Origin: Aquilaria yunnanensis
Taxonomy: Eukaryota > Streptophyta > Magnoliopsida > Malvales > Thymelaeaceae
Direction of reading: 5' to 3'
DNA: 64,000 nt
Assembly: GCA_039654915.1 (NCBI GenBank)
Contig: CM077598.1
Coordinates: 76,040,041-76,104,040 of the forward strand
This document shows, piece by piece, positions 52,605 through 64,000 of the stretch. The notes beneath the pieces are model-generated. The model did not search any database and was not told the DNA's origin. It was given only the letters and a program-made list of their open reading frames with translations. The position numbers were made by a program, and so were the translations under genes. How positions within the stretch are numbered: position 1 is the stretch's first letter; every line of letters begins with the position of its first letter.

Positions 52605-54963
52605 TCAAAAAGGTACAGGCACAACAGGAGGGAGGTTGAGGAACTCCAGCTTCAACCACGTCCACCTGGGCTCCTTGGGAAAATCCAAAGCGGCCAGGAA
52701 GGAGAGGTCCAGTTCGGGGTGCCGAGAGAGGACTTGATGCCGCGCCAAACAGAAACTGTCTTGATAAGACACGTTCATCATCTGGTCGGATTGGTCCTTC
52801 TCGGCACTCAGAGTTGACAGTTCGGCTGTAAGCTCAACAACCTCCCTCTCGAGTTTGTTCTTCTTCTTTTTCTTGGCCTCCTTCTTCAACGAATAGACCT
52901 CAGCTTGGAGATTGGCATTCAAAGCAAGCGCCTTCACAAGGTTCTCAGCGTGTTCTGCCTTTTCCTTCAGAAGGGCTTCATTGTCCAAAGAGAGAACAAC
53001 ACACTTTGCGCCGAGGTCCTCAACTTTGGGTGAAAAGTCGAGAAGGAGCTCCTTCTTGCTCTCCCAAAGCTCGGTCCGAAGATTCTCCAACTCCTCATTT
53101 TCAATTTTTCTCAGTTCGCCATACTTGAGGACGTATTTGGTGCAAAACTCCTTTGCCCGCCTCAGAGAATTCTCGGACCGAGAGTGAGCCTCAATCTGCT
53201 TCACCGCCTAAGCTCGGAAATATCCACTATACACCAGGAGCTGCAGAAAAGAAAGTCACAAGTAAAGGTCAAGGGACAACCAAAATTCAGAAGAAAATTT
53301 TCTAAGTCCCCAAAGAAAAAGTGAAGAAATTTACCTGGGTGGCGTGTTCGTTCATCCTCACCGTGAGGATCTCCTCGTTCGGGCATTCGGCGACGAGAGA
53401 CTGGAAGGTGGCGTTCATCAACACACCCCTCGCCATTTGGGGAGCCATCAACTGGCTATCCTCGGAGAATAAGTCCATGTCCTCCGTGAAAGACCAGAAG
53501 GGCTCCCTCAGTACTTTGTCCTTCGGGATATGGCTATCCCGTAGGGCCCTCTTTCGGGCATGAGCTTCCACCCAGGGAGCAAGTGTCACCTCCTCTGTAA
53601 GACCATGCCGAAGTTCCGTCAATACGTTATCCCTTAGCCATTCATCTATAAGATCGTAGATACCAAAAACACTAAGATTCATAGAGGAACGGCTAAGGAA
53701 TGAACCTAGTGGAACCTTGATGACAACGTCCTCGGCCTTGCCCACTTCACGGGCTTCACCGGGGATGTTCTTGGCCTTCCTTCTCCTGCTCCCCTCGAGC
53801 TCTTGAGCCGAAGTCCTTTCGACCGAGGTGTCAGTGGTGATATCTAGACTCAGAGCTGTCTCGAGGGTGGCAGGATGCGAAGGTGCATCGGCGTAGGCAG
53901 GAGAATGGGCAGGCGACTAATCCTGCACTTCAATGACGTCTTCGGGGGGAGGAGGAAGGACGTTCGCCTTGGAAGGCCCCCTGGCAGTCTTCTTTCTCTT
54001 TGCAGGTGCCTTCCTCTGCGTCTGCTCCCTCTTTAGGCCGAGAAAAAGGGACTTGTAAAACTCCACAGATTGATCGCCCATCTCTGCAAAAGGAAAAGAC
54101 ATCAATGTAAGTCCAAAAGGAATATAGGTAAACAAAACCTAAAAGACAACTTACTCTCGGCAAAAGCCTTGTACGAGATCTCGCACCGAAGAAGCCTCAC
54201 CAACCATGCCTTCTTCCTCGGGAGAACAGGCACGGGCAGGCTTAAGTCAAATTTTTGCTCATGGATAAACCCCAATTCCTGAAAGACCTCTTCGGACATA
54301 AGATCCCACTTAAAAGGAAAGGGGTACAAGGAACGTGGAGGGACCTCGGGGTTCTAATCCGCAACCGCCTGAATGCACCGGTCGAACTTGTCAAATTCAG
54401 AGGCCAACCCCGAGGTCAGCAGCTTCCAAGGGTCAACCACATCAATCTTCAGCACCCCCGAAGCCCATCTGGTCCAAACGTAGTTCCATCTTTCGGGAAC
54501 TGATAGAAAGAAGAACTTTTTCTGCCACCCCCACCAGCTATCCTTCGTCCCGAAGGTGAAGGTGAATTTCTTGCTCCGGGACCCACTGGGAAACAAGAAG
54601 TTAAAGCCACCCTTCGAGACCGGGTGGAGTTTATAATATTTCATGAAGAAAAGAAAATGGGGTCTTATGTTAAAGACCCCACACATGCAAAGAAAGGTGT
54701 TAAAGTAAGAATAAGAGTTTGGAGGGAGCTGGTTCACGGCAATCCCGTGGAGCCTGCAGAACTCCCACACCATGCGCGGAGGGGGATACCGAAGACCGGC
54801 CTTCAGTTGGGCTTGGTGACCTCAGGACGGCGTAAGTAGGGAGATAGAATTTTGCTACCCATTTCATCATTTTCTTTGAAGTAGTGCAGCATGGATGAGA
54901 CTCAATGGGGAGAAAGCTCTCGGGAATAGGATGGACGGTCATCAATGGAGCAGGGTTTGACAT
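52605..54963 (-). pseudogene. Antisense four-exon gene of D (broken)
   Basis: Exon 1 runs from Met at 54963 or 54942 to 54155, exon 2 54083-53706, exon 3 53594-53335, exon 4 53240-52605. Intron 1 (54154-54084) and intron 3 (53334-53241) correspond exactly to those in B; intron 2 (53705-53595) is at the same place with diverged sequence. Exon 1 carries the conserved domain (FCRLHGIAVNQLPPNSYSYF, KDSWWGWQKKFFFL) after an 8-base loss near 54810. Exon 2 has a TAG near 53918 and exon 4 a TAG near 53210. Exon 4 is a coiled coil but ends earlier (VPVPF). This copy is the most diverged and so the best evidence that the exon structure is old. Confidence 0.82.
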
Positions 54964-55682
54964 TTCTCAAAAATAAGAGAGGTAACCTCGGGGAAACTAA
55001 AGAAAGAAAAAACAAAACTTTGGAAAAAAAAAAGCCCCATTGAAAGCTTTGCCGAAATCAGGATTCCTGGACGTTGTCGTGAAAGGTTGCCGAAAATCGC
55101 TCCGCCGCTAGAACCGCTGCTGGAAGGAGAAAAAGACAAGAGAGAATTCTGGAGCAAATGAGAGCAAAGGAAAGAAGTATGAAGGTCTGAGGCAAAAAGG
55201 GTTTATATAAGCTGAAGGGGGCAAGCGAAATGTTGTCATTATTGCTCCTCGAAGGTGAAGAGACGCAATTAATGTAACCGACGTAACTGTCTGCCATTCA
55301 CCGGCTGTCACATGTAAGCCAGAACGGGAAACGAGGGCACAGCCCTGACAACTGGCAGACCTATATAACCCTAAACCCTAAAACCTAAAACCCTAAACCC
55401 TAAACCCTAACGCGCCCACATACAAGGGAAGATGAAACAGTTCACTGATAGAAAAGTCAGTGTAAGTACGTGCCCCATATAGTAACCTCGAAGGAAGAGC
55501 TAGGGGCACCACTCAAACATCAGGGAAACTACCTCGGTAGGGCACCTTAGTTCGCCATAGATCCGTCCTGGGGAGAAGGAGACTCTGGATGGAAGCCCAT
55601 CATGGTAACAAGACCAAGCATCGCTTGCCACAAGAAAGGTTCCCGGAACTCCCCAAACCGAAGGAACGTCTTCGGTTTTTTT
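54964..55682 (-). promoter_or_regulatory. Promoter and leader of the antisense gene in D; 3' region of the element
   Basis: No gene in these 719 bp. On the minus strand TTATATAA (55203-55210) lies about 240 bp before the ATG, followed by a pyrimidine-rich leader. A telomere-like array at 55367-55411 lies upstream of this box. Confidence 0.5.
55367..55411. repeat. Telomere-type short repeats (CCCTAAA)n, imperfect
   Basis: About six units of CCCTAAA/CCTAAAA, the plant telomere motif, between the promoter of the antisense gene and the polypurine tract of D. Other elements in the window lack it. Confidence 0.85.
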
Positions 55683-55696
55683 ATGGGGGGGGCATA
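55683..55696 (+). other. Polypurine tract of D
   Basis: ATGGGGGGGGCATA, directly before TGATAGCC of the 3' LTR. Confidence 0.65.
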
Positions 55697-56600
55697 TGAT
55701 AGCCGAAGGGCTATTCTCCCCCGAAGAACTTCACATGAGCACACTACTTTTGGTCGAAGCAGACATGACAAAACCCCGGCAAAGAGAGGACTACAGCACC
55801 TTAGACAAGCTGGATAGGCGCTACCACTCAGGAAACCCATGGGACCAACTTCGGTCAGAAGAGGTCACCGCCTTTCCCAAAGGTTACCTCGTGCTGACCT
55901 CACATGGCCAAAACCACCTCTGTATACTCTCTGGGCCACGCTCGGGGCGCACTCACAAAGTGCCAGATCAGGTACCCAAGCCTGACCTCGGGAAAGTCCA
56001 ACCGAAAGTGCCTCGTACAAACAGGGGACCTCCCTCCAAAGGGGTTCACCTCCTCGAACGAGCTTTGTACCTGGAAAGAGTTTAGTCCACCAAAAATGGC
56101 CATGTGGGCGTACGACGAAATAGCTGAGGAGTCTCTGACACACCATACTCGTACAGCCCCCGACACGCCACCCTCAGACACGCTCTGACACACCGCCCTT
56201 GTACTGTACTAGGCTCTCGGCCAGGCGGCCTATGGTCGGCTAGAAGTTCCCCCTCTCCCCGAAGGTACGGATCGTATCTGACTGAACACATGTCACGATC
56301 TAGGTAGGCTGTGGGGAACGAACTTCTCCTGTTCACCTCCCTATAAATATTCGGGAAACGCCCCAGGTAAGGGGATCCCACTCCAAGGAAAAATATCTCC
56401 ACTCCTTACTTATCTCTGATACTAACTTGGGCGTCGGAGACTCCTCCCCCAAAAAAACACTCCGGGGAGCTCCTAACCCTTGCTTTTCTGAGTCTTTGCA
56501 GTCCTTGTCCTACCAGAGGTTCCTCATCCAGGCGTTCTCCCACCGGAAGTTCCTGCTCCAGGCTTACCATGTTGTACAACGATGATGTCAAAGGTCATCA
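55697..56600 (+). mobile_element. 3' LTR of D (904 bp)
   Basis: It starts TGATAGCCGAAGGGCTATT and ends GGTCATCA. CACATG at 56287-56292 (one base off CACGTG) and TATAAATA at 56342-56349 are 55 bp apart because of an extra block of about 22 bp. R motif ACTAACTTGGGCGTCGGAG and a 6-bp stem (56444-56449 with 56464-56469) follow. A gag-like start (MLYNDDVKGH) is present near its end. Confidence 0.88.
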
Positions 56601-57855
56601 GTACATTTCTATGGAAGACTTTACATTGAAAACCTTTACTAAGTTCTTTACAAAGAGCTTACTCCCCTTCTGTCCATTTTCAGGAACACCTGAAAGAGAG
56701 CATTCAAACTAATAGTTCTAGATTGATTTTTCCTGTTAAATTTCTGGTACATGAACCTCAATATGTCTAGTATTAAACTAGAGTGTTTCAAGATTTTTAG
56801 AGCACATTTGCTAATTTTAGTGCTGGTACTTTCTTCCTCATGCAACAACTGTCTTTTGAAGTTTCTAAAGTGCATTGTGGTTGTAAGGCTCTCCAAGAAG
56901 CTAGTGTACATACCCAACTAATCTAGGACATATGTGTGATGCATCTATGCATGTAAATACACTATGGATGGTGTATGGATGACATATGAAGGAATAAAGT
57001 GATGTTTGAGGTTGAATGTTCAATTCTGTCCATTTTGCAACTCATTAGCTATTCCAAAGAAAATTATGTTTAATGTTTATGGGATGCCTCTAAATTCAGG
57101 GGAATGACTTTCCAAAGTGTTTAAGACATGTAAGATCCTGCCCATGTTGGTTTTGCACCTGGAAATGAAGTGTATGAATCTTATGAAATTTTGTATGGGC
57201 AAAATGGTCATAAAGTGATCAGAATTTTGACTCTGCACTTAAAGTTCTATAAATCCTTGTGTAGAACGAATATCGGTATGAAATTTTGACCACACCTAGA
57301 ACACATACAGAGGTTGAAATTGAATTACAAATTTATAAATTTGGAGCCCTGTATCCAAAGATATGACATTCCAAAGTTGGCTAAGTTACTATTTATTTGG
57401 TCAGAATTTGGTAACCAACTTAAAAAAATCCATAACTTGGTCCATAGGTGGGATTTTGAGGTAAAAAAAAATTATTAGTTTTCTCTAAGTATTTACTTGA
57501 TAATGGAATAAAGAAAATAGGGGGTTACATGGATAGAATGGTACAGTTTATTAGTGAAAATTACAGGTGCAATGGTTGGTCACTAGAACTTAACAAGATT
57601 GCCTAATATGTGGAAGCCAAAACTAAAAATTGTGCTAGTGTTTTCCTTCTTAGCTGCTATAGTGTGCATAAATGTAAATATGTGTGTTATGGTTTGACCA
57701 ATATACATATATTTGCATAAAGACCAAGAGGGCCACTTGGGTAATATAGTGAGCATTGTTCTGATGGCGGGTAATATAGTGAGCATTGTTCTGATGGCCT
57801 ACAGAAAATGCATAACTCCTAGGAGATTGACACATTAAATATTGTCACTGTATTT
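56601..57855 (+). repeat. LTR-like repeat H, copy 1 (plus, 5' part missing)
   Basis: No gene. It is homologous with 62170-63360 in the same orientation, e.g. GTGCATAAATGTAAATATGT and ACTTAACAAGATTGCC in both, and with 59920-61000 in inverted orientation. D is inserted at its left edge. AT-rich; contains a 26-bp direct duplication (GGTAATATAGTGAGCATTGT) at 57740-57795. Confidence 0.75.
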
Positions 57856-59912
57856 AAGCTCTCAAAGTGGTAACAGATACTAATGTAGCTCCAAGCTGTA
57901 GTTTAATCTCAAATTCAATCTCTCTTATAGTAGGAATACCTGGCAAATCTTTAGGAATGACTTATGGATAGTCTTTCACTATAGTTTTCCTACTAACTTT
58001 TTCCTCAATTTCAACATCATTCAATGCATAATATTCATCTTCAGAAATCATAGGAATCTCATCTAACACTTCTAGTGCCATGCCATGCATTTGATACATT
58101 AATTCCTTAGAATTCACTAATGCACGCACTTCATTACTAGGCAATGTGATTTCTCTTTTAACACAATCAATCTTTATACCATACATAGCCAACCAATTCA
58201 AACCCAAAAAAATATCATTTTGTGGAATATTCAACACTAACAAATCAGTCATAATCTTAATCTTTCCTACATCTAGCTTATAGTTCTTAGCTAGTTCATT
58301 AGTGAAAAGACATTGACTACCTACTGTTCTTATTAATGATACGTTAAGCATGAATTCAATAGGCAATTTTCACAGATTTAGCTGACTTCCTAGCCACAAT
58401 AGACACTGAGGCACTAGTATCAAAAGAATGCACTAGCATGCATACCATTTAAATAAATGTTACCTCTAAGTGCCCCATGTTGCAGTGTCTCCCCTTTATC
58501 AATCTGGAAAACTTTTCCAGCTCTCTACACTTATGGCCTTGGTACTACTAGAGCACCTCTTGGCTAAACATCTTTGGCAGCTGGCATATTAGGCCTATTG
58601 TAGCCTTGCTTGTCTTGCCTTCTTCATTAGGACAATGGGCAGTCTTTGCTCTAGTGATCCAAAGAACCACATTTGAGTCATGCTTGTGTCTCAAAGTAAC
58701 ATGGCTTCTTGCCATGGAATTTCTTGCATCGAGGACACCTTGGACCAACAAACTTACTCTTGGCCTTGCCATCCATACTAGGTTTTCCAACCTTGGTAGT
58801 GTCCTTACCTTTCACTGGCTTTTGCAATCTTCAAGCCTGGCTGGTCTTTCCTGGTACACTGGGAAACCATTTACTTTCATACTTTTCCTGTTCCAACAAT
58901 AAAGCCTCCTGAACAGCATCATGATAGGTAATGGCATTGAAAGGCCTAACAACTCTCATGATATCTAGTCTCAAATCTCTGACAAACCTCTTTACTTTAA
59001 GTTATTCTAACTTATGGTATTGTGGTGCATACCTCACAAGTTGGTTGAACTTGTGTTCATATTCCAGAACACTGTGGTTGTCTTATTTTAGTGCATCAAA
59101 CTCAACCTGTGTTAGGTCTTTGATGGCATCACTTATATACTGGTCTCAAAACATCCTTGTAAATTCAGGCCACATCATCTCTAGCTCATGTGCTGCTCTT
59201 CTACCTCTCTGGCAGCATACCTATCTCTAACACTTCTCTACCACATTACCAAAGATACTTTCTTTGTGGAGCTCAAATGCATCCTCTCGACCATCTTCTC
59301 AATGAATATTATTCACTCCTGAACTTTTTCTAGTTAAGCTTGACCATGAAATTGTGGATGTCTTAGGCCTTGAAACCTCTCCAACAATTTGACATCATTA
59401 GAGCCCTCAAGATCTTCAGCTCTATGCCTCTTAGACCTGTATGATCCGTTAGACTTTGGATGCTCTCTAGGTCTCCTTCTTTCTCTCCTTTCACTAAGGT
59501 TCCTAGCTTCTGAGTGACCTGCCCTCGACACTTGGCCACTCTCAGACTTGATTCCTCTGCCTTTGGGATCTCTTCTATCCTTATCCTCTTCAAATTATTC
59601 ATCTTCATTTCTTTTAGAAGGAACATTCACCAGGTTATTCTTAACAACTTCCTGGATTTGCTCCTGTGGTAATGGTTGTGCTACTTCGACTCTTTATTGT
59701 TGAGCTTCCAGTAGCCTTACTAAGTTTTCATTTATCTAGGCCACATTTCTTTGTAGTTCAACCCACACTTGTGGTCCATTCATTTAAAGTGCTGGGTTTT
59801 CTAGTCCCTGAACACTTGGTTGCTTTTGTACACCCCTTCCCTTTCTGTTGGCCTATGTTTGCTTACTAGGAGGTCTGAGGGGTCCCTGATCCCCTATCAT
59901 TATGGCTACCAT
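57856..59912 (-). pseudogene. Degenerate chromovirus-like Ty3/gypsy gag, protease and start of RT
   Basis: Reading down from Met at about 59912: a disordered N-terminus (MVAIMIGDQGPLRPPSK), a Gag domain with stops (LEYEHKFNQLVRYAP, near 59060), a zinc knuckle at the complement of 58632-58680 (CGSLDH then SKDCP, with two nonsense changes), protease with a decayed DTSA active site near 58410 and the typical NIPQNDIFLGLNWLAMYGIK block at about 58200, then the first residues of RT (LPGIPTIREIEFEI) to about 57860, where it is cut off. The pattern fits chromoviruses rather than Tat. RT, RNase H, integrase and chromodomain are missing. Confidence 0.78.
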
Positions 59913-61000
59913 TTTCCTATTTCATGACCAATAGAAGATCACAATATATACTGTACGTTAGGTACTTAACACTAGTAGCTGGCCCAACTAAGTTCTATGT
60001 ATGTAACTATATGCATGCATGATGGAACTATATGCAACTCCAATTCAAACCATGGTCTAATACAAATTTCTACTACCACTCTGAGTGCTTCTATGTCTTG
60101 TAGCCCTAGCTGAACATGCACACTATGTTTACACAAGTGGCCCTCTTGGTTATTATGCAAAGATGTGTATATTGGTCCAACCATCACACACATATTCACA
60201 TACAATTTCATCTAGAAGTAATGATGATAGTGAAATTGTTTATTCCTAGCCAATATGGAATTTGAGTAAAATCCCCAAGTGCATGTACAATCATATGCAT
60301 ACATGATGCTATTGGTGTTCATTTTATGTGTCCAAACTTTCACACCGTGTCCAACTCAAATTCTACATGTGTTCTCCTATGTCTAAAAGGTTTTAAACCC
60401 TTTAATACCCTTAAACCATCAATGATAAATAGGTTTGAGACATTAAATCCATATAAGTTTACAATTATGGATTTTATACTTAACCGGGTAGAAATGACCA
60501 TATGAACAGTGCTTAGCATAATCAACCAATTTTGAGAGCCCATAACTCTAGCTACAGAGCACCAAATCTTGTGATTCAAAATCAAAGTTATTAATATTGA
60601 AGTTTTTTATATGTGCTCAAAATTTTATAGCCAAATTCTTTATGTACAAAAAGTTATGGAAGCTGGAGTATAGGGTACCAAATTTTAGCCACTATTGGCC
60701 ACTATGCCGATACAAAAATATCGTAATATTCATACACTCCATTTCTAGGTGCAAAACCCACTTGGTAGTGTCCATACATGTCTTATACTCATGGGAAGAC
60801 CATTCCCATGAATTTATAACCCTTTTAACCATCATTCATAAAAATTCCATCAAAACAACCAATATACACCATATCGATAGCATTGTATATGCACTTCAAA
60901 CTACATGCCATTTGTTACCACCTCACAAAATGAGAGAATTACAAGTGTGTCATAATGGCTAAAAACCATTATATTGTGTAATTCTCATCATAGTGATTGA
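59913..61000 (-). repeat. LTR-like repeat H, inverted copy (likely 5' LTR of the chromovirus remnant)
   Basis: On the minus strand it matches the other two H copies (e.g. AAGAGGGCCACTTG; ACCAATATACACATC), with roughly 60-70% identity by eye. It sits directly upstream of the gag Met, as a 5' LTR should. The primer-binding site is not intact: only TTGGT remains where TTGGTATCAGAGC would be expected. Confidence 0.6.
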
Positions 61001-61004
61001 AGTG

Positions 61005-63360
61005 TGGGGGGTAAAAGGCATGACCAACACCTCCATAAAAATGTTCCAAGTTGGTAACTTGCGTCCCAAGAAAAGCCTAAAGGATTGCTTGTTTGTCAAG
61101 CAACCTATGGACTTTTTTGTAAGCTTTTGGAAATTTGGGTACTCAATTGCAAAACTCTCAAAAAAGAGACTTGGAGAGTTATGAGAAGGATATAAATGGT
61201 ATGACAGTGCTATTGGAGGATGAAATTACTCATGGAAGACAAGTTTGGACAAAGGAAACACTAAAGGCAATAAGGACCTAAATGTCCTAGTGTAAACCTT
61301 AAGGTGTTCAAGCTTTTGACTTAAGTCTAACGGTGGAATTGTGGGCTTATCCCACCATCAGGGAGGCAGCCAAGACTTGATAATTAGTCAAAAAATTTGG
61401 GCACATGTCTACCAATGATTTTAAGATAAAGAAACCATAATTAGTGAGAAAGAAAATGACATAAAGCAAGGTTAAGCTTGTTAAGTGTGTTTTGTGCCCT
61501 TAAGCTCATTTAAGGCCATTTAAGTGGCCAAATCACTAATCCTTCTCTCATTTTCATCCTCCCCCAGCCCAAGAACACAGCTATACTTCCTCCATAGCCA
61601 CCACACCTTCAAACTTGCAATTGATTGAAATTGAAGGCAAAAGGAAGCAATTGGAAGCAAACTAGAGCTATTTCTTGGATACTTCAAGGATCAAGCTTGA
61701 TTTTTGGCCTACCCACTTTGGTAAGGGTTCTCTTGCTCTCATGGGTTCTTTTCTATATTTTCAAGCAACCATGGAGCTAGGGCTAAGCTTGGAAGAGAGC
61801 CATGAGCTTGATGAACCAAGCTTAGTGAGGGGAGTGCACTTATTGAAGGTTTTGTGACCTAGTGTGAAGTGCACAGTGATGGCAGCGAATTTCTGGGTTT
61901 CTAGAGCCCAAAAGTTAGTACTAACTACTGTTAAAATCCTCCTAAGACCAAGTATTAGCTTGAGGAGGGCTGCCATAGTGATTTATTTAAGTTTATTGCA
62001 TGTTTTATAGACTAATCTAAGGTTATTGTTGTTGCTGCATTTCATGTGTTTGTTGGTTGTGAATGGCTGCTACATTTAGTTGCCAGATCGTCTATATGTG
62101 CATTGTGGTTTTTTTTTTTTAGTGTCTTTGGATGCAAGTTTTAATAAGGATCACATTACCTTAAGTAACCAAGTGTTACCCTTACTAAGTTTCTCAATCA
62201 AACTTACTCCCCTCAATTCTGTCATTTTCAGGTCCAGCAGAAAGTTCTCATTCAAACTGAAATTTTTGGTTTGATTTTTGATCTGAAATTTCAGGTACAT
62301 GAACTTCCATGTGTCTAGTTATGATCTGGAAATTTTGGTGATTTTAGGAGCACATTTGGTATTTTTAGTGATGGTACTTATTGTGTTGTGCAGCAGCTGT
62401 CCAGCATCCTGTTTTTGGAGTCCATTGTGTCTCAGGACCTCCTGTAACCTAGGGTACGTATTTAGCTGAGTTAAGGCCATATTATAGTGCATGTATGCAT
62501 GTACATGTAGTGTATGTAAAATGAGACAAGTATGTGAACATTTGAGTAATGTTTTGGGTATGTAAGTGATGTGGTGGAAAGCTGCCTAAGTGTGAATGAT
62601 GGGCTGCTTACTTGTAAATTCTATTTTGGCAACATAAAGTTATTAAAAGAAAGGGAATCTAATTCCTATTTGTAATGGACATATATGGGATAGCCTTGGA
62701 GGGCTTTCCCCTTGTAAATGAAGTGTTTGCATGGTTTGGAAAAATTGTATGGGCAAAATGGTCCAAAAGTTGCCAAAATTTTGACTCTGGACCTAAATTT
62801 TAATATCTCCCGATGTAGAATGAATCTTGGTATGAAATTTTGATCACACCTAGAGGACATCTAGAGGGTTAACTGGGATTTGGAATTTCTGGATTTAGAA
62901 CCCTGTAGCCAAAGATATGATGTTGCACAGTTGGCTGAGTTACTGTTCATTTGGTCAGAATTTTGTAACCAACTTAAAAAATCCAGAACTTGGTCCAGTG
63001 GTGGGCTATTGATGTAAAAAAAAATATTCTTGGTTTGCTCTAAGTCTCTACTTGATGATGGAGCAAATAAAATAGGGGGTATGAGGCTAGAATGGTACAG
63101 TTTATTAGTCGAAGTTACAGGTGCAGTAGCTGGTCACTAGAACTTAACAAGATTGCCTAATGTGTGGAAGCGAAAACTAAGACATGTGCTAGTGTTTTCC
63201 TTCTTAGCTGCCATAGTGTGCATAAATGTAAATATGTGTGTTGTGGTTAGACCAATGTGTATGAATTTACATAGTTCTCAAGAGGGTCACTTGAGTATCT
63301 ACACTAGGGGTGTTGTTCTGATGACCTACAGGACACACCAAACTTGGGAGTTTAAATGCA
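61005..63360 (+). repeat. LTR-like repeat H, copy 3 (plus)
   Basis: It begins around TGTGGGGGGTAAAAGG and ends where similarity with copy 1 stops (GACCTACAGG). The first half (61005-62150) has no counterpart in copy 1 and looks like U3 plus a leader (CCCAGCCCAAGAACACAGC). No coding region of note was found in these 2.3 kb. The start boundary is uncertain. Confidence 0.5.
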
Positions 63361-63449
63361 CATTTCTGGCACCATAATTGGACTACCCCGGAGTGAGTAA
63401 CACCATTGATCCATATATCCTTCTAACATTACACATACAAAATACCCAA
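63361..63449. other. Short unassigned stretch
   Basis: Between repeat H and the X LTR; nothing recognisable. Confidence 0.4.
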
Positions 63450-64000
63450 TGTTGGGTTTCGGGAGCCAAACAGCGCAGTGAAATTTAACCGAAACCCTCC
63501 AGGATCCAAGTGAAACGAGGTAAACTGGGTGTTCAAAAATTTTCATACCTAATTTTCGGTTGAGATCTCTCACTCAACTGTAGAGTCGAATCACAAAACC
63601 TGAATAGTTGACGTGTTCAGGCTCTCTATGGTATCCACACAAGCCTCTTGGGATCACCACGCTTCCACCACGTCCCGGCAGATGTGTTTCTCTTACGCTC
63701 GCAGTGCTAGCTTATGTCCTCCAAGGAATTGCAAGAGAAGAGTGCGGCTCTCCTTTTGGGAGGCTAGGGCAAGGAGACTTGTGAATTTCTCACTAGAAGT
63801 TGTATTTATAGTGAGACTCAATTTTCAGGCCTAATGTATTTCAAAGCCCTAATCCAATTAGGTTTTAATTTCGGGCTTAATAATGGCTCAACTATTGGGC
63901 CCATTATTAATACAAAATTATTGTGAAACGAAAACACAAATTTTTTAGCCCATGCACTCTAATGATCCAAATAGCTCTATGTGTGCGACCCAATAGGCTC
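63450..64000 (-). mobile_element. X LTR copy 3 (cut by window end)
   Basis: Starts TGTTGGGTTTCGGGAGCC and follows the X LTR at 26075 closely to the window end, including the TATA region near 63800. It is in the same orientation as the other two copies. Whether it is solo cannot be seen. Confidence 0.92.

Noticed and set aside
55367..55411. True chromosome end or telomere
   Set aside because: Only a few imperfect units, embedded inside element D with element sequence on both sides.
61649..61860. Possible small host gene with MDTSRIKLDFWPTHFGKGSL
   Set aside because: Only 60 codons, no introns or homology recognised, and it lies in a stretch that behaves like the leader part of an LTR.
1..64000. 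CRISPR arrays, bacterial operons, tRNA or rRNA genes
   Set aside because: None found. Direct repeats present are LTRs or the 56-bp tandem array without spacers; the 9-bp tRNA-Asp match is a primer-binding site.

Overview
This window is plant nuclear DNA made almost entirely of nested LTR retrotransposons. No host gene, rRNA, tRNA or CRISPR array could be supported. The evidence for a flowering plant is Ty3/gypsy polyproteins of the Tat lineage (second RNase H domain after the RT/RNase H unit, CCHC-variant Gag, an extra antisense gene), a chromovirus-like remnant, a (TTTAGGG)n-type array, and nonsense mutations concentrated at CG and CHG sites. The species cannot be determined from the sequence alone. 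The Tat part (1-56600) is GC-richer. The right 7 kb is AT-rich.

Layout. Element A (minus strand, left end off-window) runs from 1 to 8148 and its 5' LTR resumes at 19101-19428, because element B (8149-19095, minus strand, 970-bp LTRs, 5-bp duplication CCTTC) inserted into that LTR. A itself lies against a fragment G (19429-19905) of another Tat element. Next comes a decayed, partly scrambled plus-strand Tat composite D (19906-23722, resuming 48691-56600). Its gag is interrupted by a solo LTR (20448-21417). Its protease region is interrupted by an LTR of a different family (X). That X LTR was then split by two further complete Tat elements: E (23770-37176, minus strand) and F (37867-48335, plus strand). 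E carries two more solo LTRs: X type at 26075-27490 and a Tat type S at 33620-34486. To the right of D is a degenerate chromovirus-like gag-protease remnant with direct and inverted LTR-like repeats (56601-63360), then a further X LTR running off the window (63450-64000). The order of insertion follows from the nesting: D, then X, then E and F, then the solo LTRs in E; and G, then A, then B.

Each complete Tat element has the order LTR, primer-binding site, gag-pol in one reading frame (Gag, protease, RT, degenerate RNase H, second RNase H, integrase), a spacer, an antisense gene, polypurine tract, LTR. The gag start codon lies inside the LTR and the frame runs through the primer-binding site. 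All gag-pol copies are broken; B is nearest to intact (1129 codons open from the end of protease to the end of integrase).

The most interesting feature is the antisense gene, present in A, B, E, F, D and (start only) G. It is not a simple ORF. It reads as a four-exon gene with three introns whose splice sites and phases (1, 1, 0) are kept across the copies, and it has its own TATA-like box 220-260 bp before the start codon. The spliced B product would be 733 residues: an N-terminal domain resembling the plant 'putative gypsy type transposon' family, a low-complexity linker, and a long coiled coil. Conserved LTR signals are a CACGTG box exactly 33 bp before the LTR TATA box, a terminal inverted repeat at the LTR start, and a GC stem with an A-rich loop in R/U5.
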